From NCBI GenBank assembly GCA_036426205.1, contig WSYH01000842.1:1-64000 (forward strand): a stretch of DNA of 64,000 nucleotides, in the 5' to 3' direction. The notes under the pieces were generated by a model. The model was not told where the DNA came from. It did no database searches and saw nothing but the letters and a program-made list of their open reading frames with translations. Both the position numbers and the translations under genes were made by a program. This DNA comes from Ascaphus truei. Lineage: Eukaryota; Chordata; Amphibia; Anura; Ascaphidae. Positions 37,301-50,731 of this stretch are shown here, one piece after another (position 1 is the first letter of the stretch; each line of letters opens with the position of its first letter).

Positions 37301-40300
37301 AGCCGGAGATCCTGCCTATAAATCGGCTAACGACCTCGGCGACTTCGGCTAGGCGGGGGGATGAGGCCGCCCAGGAGAGGGAAGTGGTATACCCCCGAAC
37401 AATTGCCACAATCAGTGGGGGAACCACACTCGACGAGTAAGTTAGGGTACTACTTTAGCCCCAGAAGGGGCAACCCGTTTCATGCCTCCCCGTTCAGCAC
37501 CTCCCACCCCCTCCGGTTGTTAGGCCGCCGTCATGGGACCTACGTTGTGTTTATAACCATGTAACTGAATAACCACACTAGCACACATCTCCCGTTCGCG
37601 GGCCCCTCCGTGACCTAGCCGCTCGTTACTGGGTCACCATTTATGGGCTGGCTAAATGGGCCCAGCTGGCCCACCCCTGAGTTGTTGTCTCATGGCCTCC
37701 CAAGGGTACTTCTTCCTAGCCAACAACCCCAACCGGCTACTCAGCGACCCACGTGTTCAACCCCACCGGGCGCGACCTCATGCACCAGCGAACAGCACGA
37801 TGTAATCAGACCCCCCGCCGCACCTAGCGAACTTTCTGTTTCCGTAATCTGCGGGCTGTAAGGCGGTCAATGTGTGCTACGCCAACACTTATTGAGACAC
37901 TAGGGCCACCCCACCAGAAAGCACATTATTGTTCTGTCCTGTATGTTGTGTCCATTTTTGGATAGTTTTTTTCATTCCCTTTGTTGTCTGTAATGAAAAT
38001 TAATAGTGTCGCGTGGCGCCATTACACCCCTTTAGAAGTTTGTCCAGATGCGTGCTGGCCCCCTGTAACGTGGAGTCACCGGCACTAGCAGGATAAGGCA
38101 TCTCGTTTCCAAGGAGCTATAGAAAGATATCGGTTTTTGCGGTTACAGCCGGGAAGCGCTAGCCCGCAGTGCCGTGGAGTGTGATATTCTTCCTCCCTGA
38201 CGTTGAGACCCGACTCCTACTAGCCCCCCCCATCCCCAGTCCTTGCCCCCGTGCGGGGATCTCCCCCAGCGCGTTCTCGCCGAATTATGCGGCGACCCGG
38301 CCCCGGCCAGGGCTGTACTTGCTTACCTGTATTGTTAAAAAGGAATGTAAAATGCTTTGTTTGATCCGTATCCGTTGTGAGGTATGTCCGAGGTAAATCT
38401 AGTATGTCATCGTAAAATAATACATTGAACGGCGCTTTTTTTTGTTTACTGGAATAGCACGCGGGAGTTCCTTCCTACCCCCAGCAGACCCCCCCCCCCG
38501 CCCCTCGCCGCAAGCGCGTAGCCCTTTGCCTTCGTCACCTACCGGCCCCGGCCCGCCCCATCACCCTTAGATGCCTGACTGAGATGATGTACCTTAGCAC
38601 TAACGAGGCCACTCCCACGCGCTAGTATTGCGTAATTCGCTTTCTCGTATGGTAATAGGCGGACGGCACGGCATGAAAAATTTCCGGCCCACCCCATGGC
38701 TGAGATTGAATGGACAGTGATTTTGTGTAGTGTGAATAGCAGGGGCCAGACCGCAATTTGGATTTGGTAACTTACCCGCCACCGAATTACGGTCGAACGG
38801 GAAGCGGACTTGTTATTGTTTATAGCCTAATGCTGCATACAATAGACTCGGCGCGCTTGGAATAGGATCGCCCCAGAACTGGCCTCCCTGCGGCGCCGCT
38901 TGCCTGGTGGTCATTCTCAAATTAGACCACCATGGACAATTAGTGGTACTACGTGGGCCATAGGACCTTGGAGATGGGCGCGCCTAGGCGGTATTGTCCC
39001 TGCAGAGTTAGCCCTGCCCCCTCACCATGCAGACCCCCACCCTGCCCCCTCACCATTCAGCTTAGAGAGGCCTCGGAGAAGCAGGGCACGGGGTCAGAAG
39101 GATTGGTCAGCATGTTCTCTCCTCTTCTCCACAGCCACCAAGGTCTCCAGAGATAAGGACAGGTTCGACTTCAAGCTGTTTGCCAAGCTGGACGCCTTCA
39201 GTGTGAACGTGTGGGACGACAAGCAGCACATCGCCGAAATCAAGATACAGGGTGCGCCAGCTCCGCTTCCCCCCTCATCCTCCCCCCCCTCCCCCCCGCC
39301 CGCCTTCTCAGAGCAACGGGCGGCAGGAATAAGAGGAGTCCCGCTTCTATATTGGGAGCGTTAACGCCACAGCTGCAGAGCGCTTAAATAAAGCTTATTC
39401 TACACGAACGGGCGCAGAATGTGCGGTGCGAAGTTACCCAGGAGCCTCAGTATAAGGCAGGGGCGGCCAACTCCAGTCCTCAAGGGCCACCAACAGATCA
39501 GGTGTTGAGGATATCCCTGCTTCAGCACAGGTGGCTCAAGCAGTCCCTGCTTCAGTACAAGCGGCCTAGTCTTTGACTGAGCCACTGATTGAGCCACCTG
39601 TGCTGAAGCTGGGATATCCCGAATATCTGGCCTGTTGGCGAACTGCTGCTTTAAAACATGCTGTCACTTAAAGGGGCAGTCCCGCAATACCCTACGTGTG
39701 TGTTTCACTCAATCCGGTCTGTAGTATTAGATAATACTTACTACCTTTTTTATATTACAATTCAACTCCATGGCATTTTTAATAAGCTTTAATACACTGA
39801 GCATCCTTTGTTTCTATAGCATGTCTAGCCACCTCCCCAGCAGTGCAAGATCTTTGTAACACTTTCCTGTTTGTGATAATGTGTTGCCAATGTTCCCATC
39901 AGTTTGAGCTGCAAACTGCAACAATAGAAAAGGTTACCTTAGTAATATCAGGATACATTGTAGCTGCTGAGTTACACTGACTGAAGGATTGATTGAAACT
40001 GAAAGGCAGCCATTTAGTGAACCCATGGAAGCAGGATCTTTGCTGACCGATCCCGGGAGAACCAATCGATCGGCAGCTTAGCTAATTAGTTTTCAATAAT
40101 GGTAATCAGAGGCTGCAAAGATTAAAAGGAAAAAAAGTTGGATTTTATCCAAGTTGCTTAGATTGCCTCTTTAAAGGGAAGTGTATGCCTTGTTAACTCT
40201 GCGTTACCCTGCTTATTGCAATATTGAATAGGGAGCCAGAATTCTTTACGAGAGGCCCAGGAACGAGAGGAAGCTTTGTCACTGGCAGGACGTGCGCTGT

Positions 40301-43300
40301 AAGCTCAGTGTCACCTCCATGTAACTCGCTTTGTCACTGGCAGGACGTGCGCTGTAAGCTCAGTGTCACCTCCATGTAACTCGCTTTGTCACTGGCAGGA
40401 CGTGCGCTGTAAGCTCAGTGTCACCTCCATGTAACTCGCTTTGTCACTGGCAGGACGTGCGCTGTAAGCTCAGTGTCACCTCCATGTAACTCGCTTTGTC
40501 ACTGCTGCTGCTGCCACGGACATTGTTTCTCCTCTGCGTCCGCTCACGTCGGCTCTCCGACACGAATCCTAAATAACCGGACCGCCCTGTGTTCTTCTGC
40601 TCACGTGTTGCTTCAGTGACGTCTCCTCGCCTCTTCCCGGCAGGTCTGGACTCTTCTGTTTTCCTGCAGCCCAACCAGGTGCAAGCGTTTGCCCGGCTGA
40701 AGGATGTGGTCATCAACGACGTGAATCCACAAACCATCTATAAGAAGGTACCACGCATGGAATCTGTGTGTAACCGCGGGCAGAGCCCGGGAGCACTTCG
40801 GGGGGGGGGGGGGGGGGCACAGACGTTCCACTTGAGGTGTGCTGGTGATGCCAAATCCAGTTACCAAGCTGCGTTTTGTTGCCATGTCTCCGACCACGTT
40901 TAGGGGTTTAACACCTTGCCTGCCAGGTGGGGCCATGCTTTTATTGTGTACAATGCCGATCACCTCTAAGTCTTCGTGGAAGAGCAGGGGTGGTCAACGC
41001 CTGTCCTCCAGGGCCTCCAACAGGTTGGCTTTTCAGGATATCCCTGCTTCAGCACAGGCTGAGACACTGAGCCCCCCTGTGCTGAAGCAGGGATATCCCC
41101 AATACCTGGCCCTTGAAGACTGGAGTTGGCCACCCCTGTAGCAGTATATAGAACCACTCCCTGTATTATTAACATACATTGGCGTGTGCATGGCTTTTAC
41201 ATGTGCACAATGTATGTTACATTCAGCCCGCCGTGGGGCATATGTCTCAAGTGGGGGCAATTCTGCGGCACAAACATAGCTCGGGGTTTACAGAAGAAAC
41301 ATGTGGGTGTCTCGGTGGAGACGGCTGGATGTCCCCTTTGTGTTGACTCCTCGTGCTCTCCGGTTTGACTCTCTAACCGTGTCACATAATCCGGTGAATA
41401 CACCGCCTCATTGCTCTGCCGTCTTGCTTTCCCCAGGCTGTGTCCATGAAGGGGGAGGAAGTTTTCAACTTCAACTTGATTCTGTATCCCGAGGCCACTC
41501 AGGGCGAGGCCTACAAGGACGTGTCCAAGGTGGACGGGAAGGTGTCCCTCCGAGTCGGCTGCATTCAGATCGTCTACCTCCATAAATTCCTCATGTCCCT
41601 TCTGGTAAGGTTTACCCGCCCTTACTCATCTACTCTATCTTATCTCAGGTGCCAGATGTGCCCCGCGTGTAACCGTTCCCCTTCCCCCCCGCGTGTGACC
41701 GTTCCCCTTCCCCCCCGCGTGTGACCGTTCCCCTTCCCCCCCGCGTGTGACCGTTCCCCTTCCCCCCCGCGTGTGACCGTTCCCCTTCCCCCCCGCGTGT
41801 GACCGTTCCCCTTCCCCCCCGCGTGTGACCGTTCCCCTTCCCCCCCGCGTGTGACCGTTCCCCTTCCCCCCCGCGTGTGACCGTTCCCCTTCCCCCCCGC
41901 GTGTGACCGTTCCCCTTCCCCCCCGCGTGTGACCGTTCCCGCTCACCCCACGCGTGATGGACGCGTCCCCATCCCCCCCGCCATGTGACCGTTATCGGGC
42001 ACCTACCCCCCTAACGTGTGACCTAAAAATCCGACCCTCCCGCCCCGTGTTGTTACACGATTTCCCCTCCAACCCCCGTGTGTCCCACCCCCGCGTGACT
42101 CAAGTCCTCAGGCCCCCCCTAACAGTTAAGTTTAAAGGATTCCATGCTTCAGCCTAGGTTGCTCAATCTTCGACTGAGCCACTGTTAAGTCACCATGCTG
42201 AAGGCTGGGAATATCCTAAACCGGCGTGTTTGGAGGGGGGGGGGGAGGCCGTTTCGTTCTGAGGACGGAATTGAGGGCCCCTGACTTAGCCAAAAAGCCA
42301 GGTGACCTCTGTATCAGTTAATGATTCCACAACACTTGCAACAGGCGCTTAATAGTAACCGGTAATGTAAACACCGTTTGGGCGGGAAAGTCGCGGTTTC
42401 TAACATGTTAAGAAATACCGTCAATTTCTTCCCATCTACTCAAACGGATCATTTGTGCAAATTAAATCCCACGTTTGGCATTTTTTTTGAAGGGGCTCCT
42501 ACGCAGTCATGTTAATTTGTGGTTTATGAAGTTGTTTTCAGATGCATTTATTTCTTAATCTCCTCTGGCGATTCCTTTATCCAGAAGCCTTTTAAACAAT
42601 TAGCGAGGCAATCAGTTCATACGCACAGCTCGTTACAAGAAGGCCTTCACGCACGGAGGGAGCTCAGCTAATCTGTTCTGCCCGCTTTGGGAATGTTCTT
42701 TGCAGGCGTTTGTGTTCAGCACAAGGCATCTCGTTCTGGGTTTCGCATCCATGAATATGCTTAAATATCCGGGCTATTGGAAGAAGCTGCCATGGGGTCA
42801 AATTCTTGAGCGAGTACAGCACTAGATTTATCAAGCAAAAAAAAAGCATATGTTGACCATTCCCAATGTCATTTGAAAGTGGTTGGGGATTGTCCGCATG
42901 GTTTCCTGTGAGCCCAATTGACCATTCCCAATGTCATTTGAAGGTGGTTTGGGGAGTGTCCATGTTCCTGGAGCCAATTGACCATTCCCAATGTCATTTG
43001 AAGGTGGTTCGGGGAGTGTCCATGTTCCTGGAGCCAATTGACCATTCCCAATGTCATTTGAAGGTGGTTCGGGGAATCTCCATGTTCTTGGAGCCAGTGG
43101 TATTGAACCTCCTGCGGAACCAGGTGTCGCATTGATGCATGTCAGGGCTTATCAGACCCCAACACCAAGCCTGGGACCCCTCAGTATTCGGTCCCTGCGT
43201 CTGAAGCACGTGCCTGACTGCCCTGCTTAGATACCGTGATATTACTGCTGATATTCTGGAGCCCCAGGGTTATATTCCGGATATGAATGAAGCCAAATAG

Positions 43301-46300
43301 CTGAACTCATCCCTTTTTTTTTTTTTTTTTTTTTTTTGAGGGGGGGAAAGGGGGGGAAAAAGGCGGCGCGGGGGGGGAGAGGGGCAGGGGGGGGGGCGGG
43401 GGGGGGGGGGGGGGGCCTATAATGCTGTTAAGACCGCCCTGCCGAGAGCCGGGGGCCTCTTCCACGTGGACTGCAGAGAACCTTCTGGTAGTGAAGGGGT
43501 TAACACGCCAGGATATGGGAGTACCGCTAATAATAATCCCACGGCGTGAGCACATTCCCGTGTCTCAGACCGGTCCCCAACCCTGCGCTTCCCCAGTGTC
43601 GCTTGGCATGCAGGGCTTCCGCTGCAGCCAGGGCTTCTGGGTAATGCCATGCAAATGAGCACACAGTGTCACCTTTTACTTTGTCCATTTTGACACGGAT
43701 GCATATGCCTGCCGCAGCTTTTCAGCGCAGCCTCACACTGAAGAGACCCAAAAGGTCGAAACAACTGTCTGTGAGTAGGGCTACTGGCTCTGCACTTCTT
43801 GAACCCAGGCTGTGTAATACGGCAGGTATAAGCTTATAGGGGACCATGTTCAAATGGATAATAAAAAGGCTGTGTGCGCCGAGCACGCGCATTTTAAGTG
43901 AAACTTCGTTGTCTTTTGCCACACAACTTGTATTTGTGATGGTGATGTCTTTAATTAAAAATCAAAACACAATATCAGTGACAAAACACAAGGAAGTGTG
44001 ACTTAGAGAGCACGTGCATGGCACTAATAGGAATTCCTCGTGTGTACGTGTGTGTGTGTTAAACATAAAGGTAATTAAAGATATGTTTCGGATGTTTACT
44101 GGCAGTTGCGCATGCGTTCTCTTGCGCATGCGCCTTAGCGGAGTGTTGTTAGTGTCTCCATGACAACCGGAGTGTTTAAATAGCGTCCGCTTCCCCCTAT
44201 GTGCAAAATTGTCCCTGACGAAGCTCCATAGTAGGAGGGAAACGCGCGTTGGACGCGTGATTATGTCATCAGTCCCCGTTATGGGGCTGTTTTAACATAG
44301 TGTTTTTCCAGCAATTCACTAGCGCAGCGGTGCGCAAACTGTGGGGCGCGACCCCCAGGGGGGGCGCGAGACTGCCGGTGGGGGGGGCGCGGGGTTTACA
44401 GAGGCCCCGCGCGCTTCCCGAAGGCACTTAAATTAAGTGCCCGGGGAGCTGCAGGGCCTCTGTAAACCATACTTACCCGTGACTTCGGCGGCTTCCTTCT
44501 TGCGTCGCCATGGCGACGCGGCGGCGGCATGTGACGTCACGTTGCTATGGCAACGTGACGTCATGACGCCGGAGGGCGGGTCAATGGTGGTTAGGGGGGG
44601 CGCGGAAGAGAGGGGACCGCCGGCAGGGGAGCGCAGGGAAAAAAGTTTGCGCCCCCCTGCACTAGCGCATATATAAATATATATATAAAAACAGTGTAGC
44701 AGCAAGGGTATGGTTTCACTGACACAGTGTTGCTAATTGGTATTTATGGGCGGGTAGTGTTCAATCCCTGCTGCTGCTTGTGGCAATGCATTCATTGTGC
44801 TAGTGCCTGCAAGTGCTGAGCTTTTGGGCTCACCTTGGCTGGTTTCCCCCTATTGAGCCTCTAGGATTCCAGTAGCAATTATTGACTGGAGTATCTACAT
44901 TTTTGAGAGCCATATTTTGGTGCATGTATTTATACTATTTAATTTATTTTTAATGTTTGTTATACCACTCTTCTCGGTAATATATGTTTGAAGTATTCCG
45001 TATTAAAAGTTATATTTTACACCTAGGAGTGTGCATATAAGTGAATTTTCTTCTGGGATACAAACACTTTGTATCCCTTATTTGCGTCTCTGAGGCAGGC
45101 GGCACGTGCAGCCGAATTTCCCGGTCTGCAGGGGGCGTGGCCGTGACGTCACCCAGCAGGTTCGCCCTCAGTGGCTGAACCGCCAGGGGGCGAGGCCTAG
45201 CGACCCGTCGCGACTCCTGATCTCAATTTTCTTGAGAGCAGGAGTTTGTCGGCGCAGCGCGGCGGGCTCCCCCTCACAGCGGGCCCGGCCCCCCTGTGGG
45301 GTGGCTCCTGTCCTTGCAGCGGGCGCTGCAGTAGCCAGCGGGGACCTGGCCTAAAACACAGCCACTTGACTAACAGTTAAGGGAGGGGTTTGCCTAATCA
45401 ACTCTCACAGACATACAGGCATACCCCGCATTAACGTACGCAATGGGACCGGAGCACGTATGTAAAGCGAAACTGTACTTAAAGTGAAGCACTACCTTTT
45501 CCCCACTTATCGATGCACGTACTGTACTGCAATCGTCATACACGTGCATAACTGATGTAAATAACGCATTTGTAACAGGCTCTATAGTCTCCCCGCTTGT
45601 GCACAGCTTCGGTACAGGTAGGGAGCCGGTATTGCTGTTCAGGACGTGATGACAGGCGCATGCGTGAGCTGCCGTTTGCCTATTGGGCGATATGTACTTA
45701 CTCACGAGTGTACACAAAGTGAGTGTCCTTAAAGCGGGGTATGCCTGTACTGATTACATTTTAAATTCTGTAGCCATTGATGGTAGAAATTCCGCTCAGA
45801 AACATACCTGGTTGAAGCAATGTGTGTTGTCTGTTTATCTGTATAGTTGTGGATATTTCTCTTTCCAATCAATGAATTTGATAAAACTCCTGTGTTTCTG
45901 TCTGGCGAGTTGATCCCTCTCGCGATAGTCCCGTTCTGCCGTGACACTTACCACGTGTCTTCCACTGATATTCACTTGTTGATGTTTTAAAACAATGAGA
46001 ATATAAGAATACAGGTTGTAACGTTACTAAGAAGATGGGCAAAGTAACACATTATTTATACCGCGCAGCGGGGGGGTGGCACATTAACAAGCGTTGGGGC
46101 ATAGCGCATTAGTAAGCGTGGGGGTGTAGCAGGAGGGGTGGACCTCATTGGTGGGGGGTTACCATTAATATTTCGCGGTGGGCCCAGTCCGTCGCTGCGC
46201 ACATTGTTATTCTGTAATCAGCAGTTGTTACTGTACAGGGATATAGCCCAGTGACCTCTCCCGCACACGCAGTGACCCCAGCGCAGGAGGGTGTATAATG

Positions 46301-49300
46301 TCGCTGACCGCTTATTCTGGATCCCCAGGGTTATATGCAGGATATAAATGAAGCCAGATAGCTGAACTCGTCCCTTTTTGAAAGCACAACAAGTCCTTTT
46401 GTCTTTTCTTAACTTTGTTGAGGGAGTCACAGAAATAAAAGGTGCTTTGTAGGTGTTACAGTGTGGGGAGAGAGCGCTTCTCTAAGTGAAGGTGCTTTGT
46501 AGTAGAGGGAAGGTCAAAACGAATTGCTATTGCAAGGGAGTAGGTAAGAATAGAAGTTCAGCCTGTTCTTAGATTGTAAGCTCTTCGGGGCGGGGATTTC
46601 CTTTCCTATTGTCTGATTTTGCTGCGCTTATTGTATAATTATAATTCCCTGTACTGTATTCTTTGTGAAGCGCTGAGTACACTTTTTGCGCTATATAAAT
46701 AAAGACATACAATGGATGAAAAGGAAGTTTGTAACCTTTATCACACAGGAAAAGTGACAGGACTGCGCTACCTGTGAACACAGACAGGGGAGGATGGGAA
46801 AATCCACTAAACCAGGGGGATTAAAGAGGTTGTCAGGGCAACCAGCTATAGGCAGTCTGGAGAGGGAAATGTATCTAAAATGTAGCATTTCCACATGCAC
46901 TGGGAGTTACAGCTGCAGGGGAAGCTTACATCCCAAATGGAGAAGGCTGGCAGTCAGAACTGCAAAGGGAAACAGGAAAATAAGCAGTCCTGTTCCAGGA
47001 CACCGCTGGTCTGGGGATTCTCAGGAGATCCTGAACAATGCAGAACTGCGACCTCAAGGAACCTTAAGGAAATGAATCTCGTGCGTCCCTTTTCCTGACA
47101 GGCATCCTGCCTGATGTTACAGCCAACTCTGCAGAGCATCTCACCTCTGCAGAGCATCTCAGCTCTGCAGAGCATCTCACCTCTGCAGAGCATCTCACCT
47201 CTGCAGCCCCTCCTAGGAGCAAAGTGAAGTAATAGCAGTGACATGTAACATGTCACACGTGTAACATGATGCCATCAGTAGTCAAACAGATAAACATAAA
47301 GGGACAGAAGTATTTCAGAAGCACAAGCTGCAGATGACTGATGGAAATGACTCACAAGTAGTTTACAGTTCTGGGCTCATGATGAGGTACTTGGGTTCCC
47401 ATTCAACTACTCAATACTGGCCCTTTTCTAATTAGGAAGAAACTGCCCCACAATGAGCGAGACTGACACACACACTTCCCCTGCTTCACACTCCGTGCCA
47501 GTCAGTGTCTTTACTCACTGAGCCGCTCCTCCCTGGTACCTATATTCCAACATATATCTTCCACTAGCTGAGAGACCCGGCGTTGCCCAGGATGTAATGT
47601 TCCCGCTCCTCTCTCTCTCCTCCCCCCCTCTCTGTTTGTCCCCCATTCACATCAATCCAGTCCCCCCCACTCCCTCCTTTACAGCTCTGTTTGTCCCCCT
47701 TTACAGCTTCATGCAGTGTGTGTGCGTCAGTCATTGTGTATGCATCAGTCAGTCACTGTGTGTGTGTGCACGCGCGCGTCAGTGAGTGTGACGTAGAAAC
47801 ACAAACACACACACACAGACTGACGCACACACACACAGTCAGTGTGTGCGTGTGTGTGCCTCAGTCAGTGTGGGCGTGCGTGTGCGCCTCAGTCAGTGTG
47901 TGTGTGCGGCAGTCAGTGTTTGTGTGCGCGGCAGTCAGTGTGTGCGTGCGTGCGGCAGTCAGTCAGTGTGTGTGTGTGTGCGTCAGTTACCACTCGGCGG
48001 CCGCTCATACAGGAGTCAGGAGTATGTTTCCCTTGGCAGGCGTTTGGGACAGCAGCTGCGATGCTTTTCCTTCCTAGGAACACCTCTGCATTCGGTCACC
48101 GTCTCTGTGGGAAACTCCCCTCTGGTCAGCGCAGTTGCTCCGTTGCGGGACGCTGCGCAGTGACGTCACAGTGGCGATTTCAAAAGTACACAGCAAAAGC
48201 GGAAAAAAGTCTCTAAAGTGCCCAAATTGCACACATAGGATAGAGTAGCAATAAAACACTTGGACTAATTTTATCCTACATGTTTCGTAGACACAACAAC
48301 TTCATCAGGTGTGATTGCTGATCATCCTTGCACGCTACTGACCATGAGTAGATCACCTTGTCAGATCATATTGGGTCACAGTGGAGGTTGACATCTTGTG
48401 CTCTTGAAACAGCAATGATTGTCTGCTTGCTCATGAGCGCCAGCTAGGACCAGGCTGAACTAATGGGCAGCAATGGGTTAAATCTACCCAAGGTTGGACA
48501 GAAGCGAGGAGCCAACCCCTACCTAATCGTCAGGTTACCATGTTGACAAACTCGGTCAAGATGAACCGTTTTTGACCATACAGAAGTAGTTAACGCGATG
48601 CGTTGAGTTAGCACTGGCACGGTATTTAACAGTAGTACTATTGAAAATAACGGTTAAAGAGCCGACGCGCGCGTCTTTCCTTTCGTGTTACCGGGTAATG
48701 AGGTTGGCTACATATGTCCTCTTTATTTCCAGTCATGTAGTTTTGAACTTGTAATCGAGTCACTGTCTTTAGCCCGGCGTGTCTATAAGGGGGAGTGGGC
48801 CTGTAAGTCATTGAAGGTGAAGCTTGATGCCCCGAGGGTTTCATATGTCTAAATATGTTAATTCTGGTTTTCATTTATTATTCTTTATGTTGTACAGTAT
48901 ATAGGAAATTAAGTTTTCCCCTTAGCCCTGAAGGGGTTAAGAAAACAAGTACTAAATACCCAGTGTTTGCTGCTTTCCTGAATTTGGGCACCTTGGGCAT
49001 ATTTACTAAGCCATGCTAAGCTGTAAGGCACCCAACGGCGTGTTCACTTCAATGACATGGCACCACTTGGCGAATATGGTGCTTTATCTCCTTGTGATTG
49101 TGAGCTCTCATGATATTCGATTGACTTTGGTGTGTCACACACCCAGTTAATAGTGAGCTTCTCGTGTGTTTGTGTTTCCTCTCTGCGTAGGACTTCCTTA
49201 ATAACTTCCAAGTGGCCAAAGAGAAGGTGAGTGTTGCCACAGCTCAGGCCGCTCAACGGGCGGCCACCAGCGTGAAGAGTCTGGCAGAGAGGAGTTTCCG

Positions 49301-50680
49301 GCTTCTCATGGACATCGACCTGAAAGCCCCAGTGATATACATCCCGCAGTCCTCGGTGTCCCACAACGTGATCGTGGCAGATCTGGGGCTGCTCCAAGTG
49401 CACAACGAGTTCAGCCTGGTGTCCACTACTGACCAGCAGCTTCCTCCAGTCGTAGACCTCATGTCAATCCAGCTGACCAAGTTCAAATTATCACGGTAAG
49501 AAGTGTCAGGTGGCTCCGACCCTTCCCCTTTCATGAGCTGCTGGTGTCAAACTGAGCAGGGACGCTGGTCCGTGGGTCTCGTGATGCAGAGAGACCCCAT
49601 AGAATCAGAAATTTCCGAGACCCATGGACCACCCGAGTCCACCCGTCGCCATGCACAATGGCGTATAATTAGAATGACTCGGTGGTACTGGCGCGTTTTG
49701 TAGCTTTGACAGAGCATGACCCACTGAATCCGTTGCTCATACCTTTGAATTATTTCTTCCCACCTCTGGGTGATCTAGTGACTGTGAGAAAGATGGGACC
49801 CACGTCCCATCCAGTGTCTCCCTCCCACTGCCATTGTCACTCGGACACTATGCATCACACCGTTATATCTTTACAGGTAGATCATTCTGGAGCTATTGAG
49901 GCTATTCTTATTTGGCTCTACCCTCGGTTAGCTCTTGGCATTATTGAGTTGAAGATCCTTCCACCTCCAAGTCTCTTAAAATATTAATTTCTAACTCGCC
50001 TTACACACCCTGTTCTGTAGGACCGTCTTGCACTCTGGGCCTTCACAGCCAGATATTGAAATTCTCTGTCCTATAAACCTGAACCTGTCCGTGCATCGGA
50101 ACCTGGCCGCAACGTGGTACCACGAGATACCCGTCATAGAAGTGAAAGGACACCTTGATACCATGAGTGTAAGTATTCATGTGAACTTGTTGTTGGGATG
50201 ACAAATGTTGAGTATATTATAGACTTCTTAAATCCACTTTTAGGGCTGCAAGAGGAGCCCCTAAACATTTCCACCATTTGGCGAGCAATTTATGAAATAA
50301 ATATATGTATGGGGTGGCCCAGTCAGGTTTTAAGGATATCCCTGCTTCAGCACAGATGGCTCAATCAGTGGCTCAGTCATAATGACTGACTCCAGTCCTC
50401 AAGAGCCACCAGCTGGCCAGGTTTTAGGGATATCCCTGCTTCAGCACAGGGGTCTGAAGACTGAGCCACTGATTGAGCTACCTGTGCTGAAGCAGAGATA
50501 TCCTAATGAAGTGATGGTATTTAGGAAGATGTCAACTCTACTCCTCTATTGCATAGTGAGATAGCCGTGGTGTTGTTAGCAGTAGTTGGTCTGGGCCTTG
50601 GAATACATAACTTTGATGTGTGTGCGTGGTTATACTGTGTGACCTCTTCTCCCTCAGGTTGGCCTCAGCCAGGAGGATAT

Positions 50681-50731
<51 letters not shown>

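Noticed and set aside
33250..39000. A hidden second gene or undescribed system in the unreadable stretch
   Set aside because: No exon with homology, no consistent frame, and remnants of the satellite persist; there is not enough to support any call.
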